A stretch of 64,000 bases of DNA from Portulaca oleracea (lineage: Eukaryota > Streptophyta > Magnoliopsida > Caryophyllales > Portulacaceae): assembly GCA_029582165.1 (NCBI GenBank), contig CM055881.1:17102594-17166593 (forward strand). The letters are read 5' to 3'. Positions 56,413 through 64,000 of the stretch are shown here, piece by piece. Below the pieces are notes generated by a model, which saw nothing but the letters and a program-made list of their open reading frames with translations, had not been told where the DNA came from and made no database searches. The position numbers and the translations under genes were made by a program. The number at the start of each line of letters is the position of its first letter. Positions within the stretch are counted from its first letter, which is position 1.

Positions 56413-57993
56413 CTTCTCACTAAAGAAAGCAAGAGGTCGGCCTTCTTGAGATAGAAAGCAAGAGCTCCAATTCCAACTCCACTTGCATCAACTTCAACTT
56501 CAAAGACTGTGTCAAAACAAGGTAATGCAAGAATAGGTGTATGACATAATTTCTCCTTAATCAACACGAATGCTAAAATTCCTTATGAATCTTCTATAAA
56601 ATGATGCTAAACCATGGAAACTCCGTACCTCATGAATAGATGTTGGTGTAGGCCACTCTTGAATAGCTTTCACTTTCTCCTTGTCGACTTGTATGCCTTC
56701 TCTTGAAAGAAAATATCTAAGGAACACGACCTTGGGTTAGAAAAAGTGGCACTTCTCCATGTTGGCGTAGAGTTGCTCCTTCTCCAAAATGTACATGACC
56801 AACTCTAGATGCTTTACATGTTCTTTCTCACTTTTGCAATACACAAGAATATCATCAAAGTAAACTACTACACACTTGCCAATAAGAGGCTTCAATACAT
56901 GATTCATAAGACGCATAAAGGTAGATGGTGCATTAGTGAGGCCAAATGGCATGACAAGCCATTCATACAAGCCTTCTTTTGTTTTGAATGCCGTTTTCCA
57001 CTCATCTCCTTCATGAATGCGAATTTGATGATACCCACTTCTCAAATCAACTTTATAGAACACAACACTCCCATGTAATTCATCAAGTATATCTTCAAGT
57101 CGAGGTATGGGAAACCTATACTTGATTGTGATCTTGTTTATGGCTCGGCAATCCATACACATTCGTTGAGATCCATCTTTCTTTGGTACAAGCAAAACGG
57201 GAACGGCACATGGACTCATACTTTCACGCACCAAGCCTTTGGACAAAAGATCATCGACTTGCCTTTGTACATCTTGTGCATCCTTTGGGTTCATTCGGTA
57301 GGTTGGTTTGTTGGGGAGCATTGAACCCGGAACTAGATCAATCTTGTGCTCAATTTCTCTTCTTAGGGGCAATCCCTTTGGCATCTCTTTTGGGAACAAA
57401 TGTTTGAAACGTTCCAAAAGAGGTTGGAGACGTGAATGCTCAATTGTTGGGGACGCTTTCTCCTCTTCCAAGTTAGCTAAAATAAGACTTTTGTGCTCTT
57501 GGAATTCATGGTGCTCGGCCTTCTTAAAGGTCACAATATTGGTCTCCTTCTCTTGTTGTTGTTGTTGGGGACGAATGATAGAAGATGGTGGTAAAGGAGC
57601 CAATGTGATCTTCTTTTTGTTGAGAATAAACATGTAGGTGTTTGATCTCCCATCATGAGTAACATGCCTATCAAATAACCAAGGTCTTCCAAGCAATATA
57701 TGACAAGCATCCATTGGAATTACATCACACCAAATACAATCTTTATAGTTTTTACCAATGGAAAGACTTACAAGCACACGGTGAACCACACGAATACCCT
57801 TCCCTTGACTTAGCCATTGAATTGTGTAAGGGGATGGGTGTGGACTAACCTCTAATTGTAGCTTATTCACCATGGTTGTTGAAGCGGCATTAGTGCAACT
57901 TCCTCCATCAATGATTAGGGAACAAACTTGCTTTGAATAGTACACCTTGTATGAAATATGTTCTCCCTTTGTTCTTGCTCGTTTGGTACACAA
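56413..57993 (-). pseudogene. CRM element protease and reverse transcriptase
   Basis: 57993-56737 is open for 418 residues. The protease motif is LIIDGGSCTNAAS, followed by CHILLGRPW and a long linker. The RT domain includes YRMNPKDAQDVQRQVDDLL, VLLVPKKDGSQRMCMDCRAI, the DLRSGYHQIRI block and the catalytic YFDD. After KCHFF a stop and then a frameshift (56737-56413) interrupt the link to RNase H. The frame also differs from that of gag just upstream (overlap at 57915-57993), where a single frameshift is the simplest explanation. Confidence 0.88.
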
Positions 57994-59132
57994 GCAACAC
58001 TTAGAGCCCTTCTTACTACCAACATTTCTCCTTCATCCGCTTCCTCTACATTTTCCTCCTCATTTACGTCAATAGTCTCATTAACCTCCTCTTCATTCTC
58101 ACTTTCATTATACTCCGGTTCAACATATAAAGCACTTTGATATTCAACCAAAGATACAACTCTTTTATTAGGACACTCCGAGGCATAGTGACCTAATCCT
58201 TGGCAACGAAAACATCTCCTTGGGGCTAATGATTTTGGTTCTTGGACGTGGGGTTTATGGATGGATGGGGGCTGATTTTGTGGAGCTTTGTTGTAGGGTT
58301 GTTTTGTGGGAAATGAGGGTTTTTGTTGTGGAGTGTATGGACGTGTAGGTTGGAATGGTTTGTAGGATGTTTGGTACTTTGTTATGGTCTCTTTTCCTCT
58401 TTCTTTTCTTTGCCTTTCTACTTTTAAGGCCAAAGAACTCAATTCATCCAAAGATTGGTAAGAATGTAATTCAACTATATTACGAATCCAATCATTAAGA
58501 CCAAACAAGTAACGTACCAAAGTTTGAGGTTCATTCTCTTGGAGATCACAACGCCAAAGTAGGTGCTCAAACTCTTTGGTGTACTCCTCCACACTTCTAC
58601 TTCCTTGAACCAAACGTTGCAATTTGTAGTAGTTATCTTGGAGATAACTTGGTGGTAGAAACTTTCCTTGCAACTTGCTTTTCATCTAACTCCATGTCTT
58701 AATCTTGTCCATGCCCTTAGCTTGCCTCTTCTTTTGTAAATTTGTCCAATAAATGGACGCATGTTTGCGCAACTTTAGGGCCACATACTTCACTTTCTTT
58801 TCATCATGTACTTCTTTAAGATCAAAAAAAATTTCAATAGTTTGCATCCAATCTAGAAAGTTTTCAGGATCAAGATTACCATCAAATTCCGGAATCTCTA
58901 CTTTGAAATCAAATCGTTCCTCCCTTCTTGGATGTCCACTCCTTTCACTTTGTGCGTCTTCCTCATCACCTTGAGGTTTCCCAACATAAGAATCATCACG
59001 CATCTCTCTATGTTGAAGATGCATATACTTCTTTAATTGGTCGGTGAGGTAAACAATCTTTTGCTTCATCAATTCTACATCATCTTGGGAAATCGTGGTT
59101 GGATCCGTTGGAGTACTTCCACTAGCCATCAA
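57915..59132 (-). pseudogene. CRM element gag
   Basis: ATG at 59132. 148 codons run through EIPEFDGNLDPENFLDWMQ and LRKHASIYWTNLQ to a TAG at 58686-58688. The same frame goes on at 58685 for 256 codons with FLPPSYLQDNYYKLQRLVQG, EYTKEFEHLLWRCDLQENE, a Pro/Gln-rich stretch and the CCHC zinc knuckle CFRCQGLGHYASEC. The single stop is the only break in gag. The layout is that of CRM-clade gag, which forms the particle and packages RNA. Confidence 0.88.
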
Positions 59133-59344
59133 TCTTGATACAAAGAGATCAAAAGGAACTCACGGTTTTGGGGCTAGGGTGTAGAGACGAGAGATTGGAA
59201 TGTGTTTAGGCTAGATTGTGTTTGGGTTTTGGGGTTCTTTGTGGAGTTTATGGGGGACGTGAAATAGGAAATGGTGGGGGATGGATTTGTGATGGAAAGA
59301 TTGTAAAAAGATGGTAACAAGAACCACAAGAATCAATCTCCTAG

Positions 59345-59357
59345 GCTCTGATACCAA
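59345..59357 (-). other. Primer-binding site of the CRM element
   Basis: On the minus strand TGGTATCAGAGCC lies three bases after the 5' LTR end, complementary to the 3' end of initiator tRNA-Met. Confidence 0.85.
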
Positions 59358-59360
59358 TTT

Positions 59361-60214
59361 TGATGTATGATAGGATCAAAAGTGATCAAATCATACAACA
59401 AGACTAGGATCTTTAAGTGGTTCTTTATGAATAAATGAATGAATGGATGAATGAATGAATGAAACGAATGAATGAATGAATGTAACGTAAGTTTCTTGGA
59501 TGTTTAGGATGAGATTCGAATGATATTGAGATTGAAACAATGTAGATGCAAAACAAAGATCAAACGAAACAAGAATGAAACTCACTAATGATAGAACGAA
59601 TGATAATGGCTTTAGATTCTTCAAAGGAGATATAGACACACCACTCCAATGTTTCCTCCAATTCTACCTTTCACCATCTAAGGATGCCAACCCTAGAATA
59701 GAAGTAGAGATGACGTATTCCTCCCTCAAGAGAACTACAATTCTAGTTTTGAAACTAGAGAGAAAAACAACATATGTGTTTTGATTTGTATTCTTTGTAT
59801 ATGATTGAACGAATGAATACAAGGGCCTCCCAAGGGGTCTATTTATAGTAGATTAGAACCCCCCCTAGGCGTGTACAATCAAGAATATAATGATCTCCTA
59901 GCTGACATCATCTATTACAAGTATGACATCATAAAAGACTAAAAAGTACATAGCTAGAAAGAAACATTGATAACTTGCTCAATTCTTCTCCAAACTTCAA
60001 GATTCAAAAACCATTGGAAAGCTCTTTTGATGTAGAACATTCGGCTCTGTGTCTTTTTCAATAGCTTTATGGTTCTTGAGATATAGAGCAAAGTATCTGA
60101 TTGCCTTTGATGAAATCATCCACATGTGAGAGTGATGTGAGTGATTGAAGCTCCTTTTCAATGTAAGCTTATATTTGGCTCCCATGATGTGTATTTGGGA
60201 CCAAATATACATCA
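59361..60214 (-). repeat. 5' LTR of the CRM element
   Basis: 854 bp with the same 8-bp inverted ends as the other LTR. A TATA-type word (TCTATTTATAG near 59837-59847, read on the minus strand as CTATAAATAGA) marks the promoter side. Confidence 0.92.
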
Positions 60215-60623
60215 TCCTTAACTTCAAAAAATCTCTCCAAGATTTGTACCCATTCACGATAATCATCCGGGCCGGTGTAGCCATTGAATTCCGGAATTTT
60301 GTTCTTGATATCATGGGATTCATCCCGTGGGGGCTTCTCAACCGCTTCCTGTCGAAGATGGCGTCGAAATGAGCCTCTATCATCGTCACTCAACTCATAG
60401 GAGGGAGGAGGACGGATCGTACGGGCCTCCGACGTTCGTCTCGGGGTTGCCTTTGACACTCTTGGGCTAGGTTGTTCGCTTGGACCTTAAGGTTGTCAAT
60501 TGTCCGCTCGATGGTGGAGAACCGATTCTCAAAGATAGTGGTGAGTCGGTTCTCGAGAGCTCGAATTTGAAGACTACGGTATCGGCTTGATTCCTTTCGA
60601 TTTGAACTATGTTCATCATCCAT
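60215..60623 (-). pseudogene. gag N-terminal part of element B
   Basis: The minus strand is open 60623-60390 (MDDEHSSNRKESSRYRSLQI, a coiled-coil-like RALENRLTTIFENRF) and 60459-60215 in another frame (PPPSYELSDDDRGSFRRHL, KNKIPEFNGYTGPDDYREW, ILERFFEVKD). A frameshift joins the two. It is cut at 60215 by the CRM element and continues at 53839. Confidence 0.65.
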
Positions 60624-60973
60624 ATCGCAGGAAGGGTGAAGAACGGATTGTGTTTGGGATGTTTTTGTGGAGTTTGGGGGTTTTCTTGTAGTTGGCTAGT
60701 GTTTGGCTAAGGGTTCTTTGTGTTTTTCTCACTTTGACATTTCATCAAACACCTTCCGGGCACTATTTTCCAGCTTCACCTCCAAGCTCCAAATGACTTA
60801 AAATCCAACAAATACAAACACAATACAATATATTCCAACAATTTTGGATAGCACGTGGAATGGGGAACACCAATATTTGCAAGAAACACACCAAAAACCA
60901 ACAATAGAAATCACTAATAGCAAGAACAAAAACCAAAACTCAAGCTAGAACAAACCGTAGCTCTAATACCAAA

Positions 60974-61854
60974 TGGAGTGTTACCGTACACGTGATGGAG
61001 ATGAAGATTAGCTTGAGTGAATGAATGGATTCGATAATCACCAAGAACAAAGCCTTGAACACCCAAATGTTAGATATGACCTTGAGCAAGGAGAATCCAC
61101 AACTCTAGGCCTAACACCCCACCATGATTATCTAGGAAAATCCACCAACAATCACTAAAGGAATGACTTGAATCACCACCAAATTGATTGGTAAAGATAA
61201 CAAGGTTTGAGAGAAAACAAGGAAAAAACCCTAACAATGCTTTAGCATCAACATTAATCAGCAAAAACTATCTAGAAAATAAGCTAAGGGGGTATTTATA
61301 CTAATGGGGAAAAATTAAAACACAACATAGCATTTGGACACAAAAGTCACACATCGCAGCAAGCCGTCGCGAGTGACACCCCATACGTTGCGGGTGCGAT
61401 GGACATCTGGAAACGGGCCCTGACAACCTGGGCGGCCAGAGGGAGGTCGCGAGTGCGACATATGCTGTCGCGAGCGCGACAACCTTCTGGGCAGTTTTTC
61501 CTCCCGACTTCAAATGCGCATAACTTCTTCATCCGAGCTTCATTTTAGATCCATAAGATATCGATGGAAAGCTCTCGGTGTGTACTTTAAGCTCCCAAAA
61601 TTTTAGAGCCATCGGAGTTGTATTGAAGGAGTTATGATCCAAAGAGGGTTAGACACATCCATTCCAGCAACCCACGTTGACCCCTTTGCGCTTATTCTTG
61701 CCGAAGGACTCCGAACCTTTTTAAAGGCCCGAAGTAGGTCCCTACATGGACCCGTAGCTCCACTCCTGTGGTCCGAGATCCCACTTAAAGTTGATACCAC
61801 ACCCAACGATGACCCGAATACGCCTCCAAGGTCCCGGGTCCACCTTAAAATGCA
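60974..61854 (-). repeat. 5' LTR of element B
   Basis: 881 bp, matching 51540-52418. On the minus strand it ends ACACTCCA and is followed by TTTGGTATTAGAGCT, the primer site. The palindrome block is at about 61345-61490. Confidence 0.8.
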
Positions 61855-61972
61855 CACCGTACGCTTGCGGCCTTGTCATAGATGGTAGACTTATTACTTC
61901 CAAAAGTAATACACATGTGTCAGCAACTAGATAACCACATTTCTCCAAAAGATTCCCCGGCAACGGCGCCAT
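61855..61972 (-). mobile_element. Athila/Tat 5' internal piece with tRNA-Asp primer site
   Basis: On the minus strand TGGCGCCGTTGCCGGGGA (61971-61954) is the well-known primer site of Athila/Tat elements, complementary to tRNA-Asp. About 70 bp of leader follow before the 24-bp LTR end at 61878-61855. Whether those bases are Athila leader or Copia-3 host sequence is not clear. Confidence 0.7.
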
Positions 61973-62430
61973 TGCTCGGTTGTAATTTTTATAGTTTTTA
62001 GTAGGGGTTGTCGGTCGACGAGGATGGGTGTTAGGCTTGACAAGGTAATCGGTTTGCGTTGGGGTTTTCTCAATTGCGGAAAAGTGGTAAATTATGTAAA
62101 GAAGCAATTAAACTAACCTAGACATGGATAATAGAGAAAGCAATAAAAGCATGAATTCAAAGGAAGCAAGAAAAGCAATGAATGAAAACAATGAATAAAC
62201 AATGAAATTTGGGACAAGAAATTATACCTTCAATGCACTAAATCTTCAATCTCGAATCCTTGACTTCGAATTTCCCCCGAACAAACAAGAAATTATGGAT
62301 TGGATTACCAAGGATCCTCAAATTCTCACTAGAAAGTAGAATTGGTAATCCTTGACCCTCCTCCTCACTAAAAGTGGATTTGTGGTGAGATTATCACTAG
62401 AAAGCTTTGAAATCAAACATCAACGGAGAC

Positions 62431-62469
<39 letters not shown>

Positions 62470-63182
62470 TAAAACACTTCAATGGAAATTGCTTGAATTA
62501 AGAAAGCTTGAAGAAAGATTGCAAAGAAAGCTTGAAGAACAATTGAAAACTTGAAGAACAATTAAAGGTTTAAAGAAAAGCAATTAAATCTACTCTAATC
62601 CTACTCCTAAAACTACTAAAAGATAAAGACTAATATGATTAGAATGCTGAATTACGATGGGTATTTATAGAAGAAGGAAAAATGCAAGTAAAACCCTAGA
62701 ATTAATGCCAGCTGTCGCGCGTCAGAATTCCGCAAAACTGGACAGGTCGTGGGCGCGACCCACATCTTCGCGGGCGCGACTTTGTTCTGTCCGCAGACAC
62801 TTCCTTCTCCCAGCAACAGGTCGCAGGCGCGACGTTCACCGTAGCGGGCGCGACATTCGTCTGTTTCGGTTGCCCTGGGCTGATGTGTTGGCGCAGCAGA
62901 GAGTAATCTCGGGCACGAAGCATCTTGACTCGGGTATGACACCCGTCTGCCTTTTTCCCCTATTTTGCTTCGGTTCTTGACTCGAGACTCGAGTTGACTC
63001 GAGTTGGCTCGAGAAATGGCTCGGGACTCCCTAAAAAGCCTCAATTAAGCCTGACTTTCCTTCTAACGCTTTATTTTCCTACAAAACACAAAATCATCAT
63101 ATCTAATATATAAAACTGGGGCTAAAACAAGTAAAAATACCCTATAAAAGATATATAATTCGGCTCGGAATGAGACCGAACA
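61973..63182 (-). repeat. Athila/Tat-type LTR between purine tract and primer site
   Basis: On the minus strand it starts TGTTCGGTCTCATTCCG directly after the purine tract GTGTGGGAG (63191-63183) and ends CCGAGCA just before the primer site. It has a TATA-type word (CTATAAATACCC, minus, near 62669-62658) and a GC-rich palindrome block at 62710-62860 (GTCGCGGGCGCGAC-like). The presence of a purine tract on one side and a primer site on the other means element sequence lies on both sides. Confidence 0.55.
62429..62466 (+). repeat. (GA)n microsatellite
   Basis: About 19 perfect GA dinucleotides inside the R/U5 part of the LTR. Confidence 0.9.
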
Positions 63183-64000
63183 ACACTCCCACACAAGGGT
63201 TTGCTCGCCCCGAGCAAACTAAAAACAAAGATAAAGACAGAGAAAAAGAAACTAAAAACCCTAACTCACTTTCGCAAGAATCGCGGATGCATTTAGCGCA
63301 TGCATCAAGCCCTTTAAACCCCTTGGCAGCCCAAGTGGGCGAGGTAGGTCTCGTGAGGGTTTCTAGAAGCTATACCCACAAAAGCCAAAGAAAAGGAGAG
63401 AGGAAAGGTGGAAAACAGAACAAGTTTGAAAGAAAGGAAAGAAAAGTTGCTTGCTTCAAGAATCACGCAATCGCCGTAAAGAAAACGATATTAATCAACC
63501 AAAAGGAACCATTATGAGCATACCAAGTCACCTAATTTAAGACATTGCCAATCTTTAAGGTATTCAATTACCAACATCTCCTACGAAACAAGATCCTATA
63601 TGCTCAAGTACAAGTGTTATTCTACTCGATTCTAATCGATTCACAAGAAAAACTCACATCCAAGCTCGAATCAAAGCGAAAAGGATTTATTAAGCGATGT
63701 TTATCCCTTGTTTATGTCGCCCTTGGCTTGGTGAGGGCCGCAGGAAACGCAAGGTGATACAATTATTAACGATTCATTAATTAGTGTTGGCTTGAGAAAA
63801 CTCAATGAGATTGGTGTTAGTTTTTTCGGGAGTCGAACGGCCCATAACGGGGTTTACCCTCCCAACATGGGCTACTCCATACGCTTCATCATTAAGAAAA
63901 TGAAGTGCTTAAGGGGTAATAGCGTCGCACCGTAATACCAATCCATGTAGGTAGACTAACTTAAAACTATAGTTTCTGATTTAATTAATTTAATTAGCTT
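63183..64000 (-). mobile_element. 3' internal non-coding part of an Athila/Tat-type element
   Basis: On the minus strand it ends in TTTGCTCGGGGCGAGCAAA (63218-63200), a palindrome that in plant Athila/Tat elements stands close to the polypurine tract, then the purine tract itself. The upstream part is non-coding as far as the window edge; the ORFs seen (63170-63757) are low-complexity Lys/Glu-rich sequence on the antisense strand. The element continues outside the window. Confidence 0.5.

Larger units (their letters stand above)
53840..60214 (-). mobile_element. CRM-type Ty3/gypsy element, nearly complete
   Basis: LTRs 53840-54859 and 59361-60214 both run TGATGTAT to ATACATCA, and the perfect duplication TCCTT flanks the element (53835-53839 and 60215-60219). 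On the minus strand: 5' LTR, primer site TGGTATCAGAGCC (59357-59345), gag, protease, RT, RNase H, integrase, purine tract AGAGGGGAA, 3' LTR. Pol ends without a classic chromodomain but with a VSDLKPYYGGEEELPS tail that runs toward the LTR, as in the CRM clade. A stop in gag, frameshifts in pol and a stop near the integrase end make this copy defective, though all domains are present. Its insertion in element B's gag gives relative order. Confidence 0.92.
51540..61854 (-). mobile_element. Element B: sister of element A, split by a CRM gypsy
   Basis: Direct LTRs 51540-52418 and 60974-61854 (879 and 881 bp) enclose, on the minus strand, a primer site (TGGTATTAGAGCT), a gag interrupted at its PEFNGYTGPDDYREW domain by the CRM element (53840-60214), and an unrecognised ORF. 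As in element A there is no protease, RT or integrase of its own. Without the CRM it is about 3.9 kb. The flanks GAGAG and CACCG do not match, so insertion or later rearrangement removed the duplication. Confidence 0.78.

Noticed and set aside
63170..63757. Two Lys/Arg-rich plus-strand ORFs at the right edge
   Set aside because: They run antisense through the non-coding 3' part of an Athila/Tat-type element and show no domain.

Overview
The window is plant nuclear DNA, almost certainly from a eudicot with a repeat-rich genome. The evidence is two intron-containing plant genes (a chloroplast-targeted PsbP-family protein and a SWEET sugar transporter), AT-rich spacers, and a dense pile of plant transposable elements (Copia, Ty3/gypsy CRM and Athila/Tat types, CACTA, MULE, LINE, Stowaway, probably Helitron). 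No RNA gene, plasmid feature or CRISPR array was seen.

Layout. 1-4.3 kb: gypsy-type LTR piece, a foldback element, a small CACTA-like element, a SINE-like stretch and a GA-rich minisatellite. 5.4-8.0 kb: PsbP-domain gene on the minus strand, five exons. 8-12.2 kb: AT-rich spacer with a possible Helitron end and one weak exon-like stretch. 12.2-18.0 kb: gag-only, pol-less LTR element (element A) and relatives. 18.0-41.3 kb: a nested block. A Copia element (Copia-1) carries a CACTA transposon in its protease region. The 5' halves of both lie on the minus strand (18.0-30.3 kb) and the 3' halves on the plus strand (32.1-41.3 kb). The 5' half of Copia-1 was also hit by a LINE and by a MULE, and the MULE by a gag-only Copia element with perfect LTRs and target duplication. 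42.0-45.0 kb: SWEET1-like gene on the plus strand, six exons. 46.1-64 kb: a decayed Copia (Copia-3), Athila/Tat-type LTRs, and element B (sister of element A), itself split by a nearly complete CRM-type gypsy element with perfect target duplication.

Only the PsbP-domain protein (thylakoid lumen, photosystem biogenesis or maintenance) and the SWEET1-like protein (sugar uniport across a membrane) look like working host genes. They are about 34 kb apart on opposite strands, with no sign of joint function. The most informative structure is the split CACTA-in-Copia block: matching TTA duplications and continuity of Copia coding sequence across the two distant junctions argue for an inversion. Other points of interest are two tandem 350-bp hairpins beside the CACTA transposase, an unrecognised ORF with an internal duplication carried by elements A and B, and GC-rich palindrome arrays shared by the LTRs of unrelated retroelement families.
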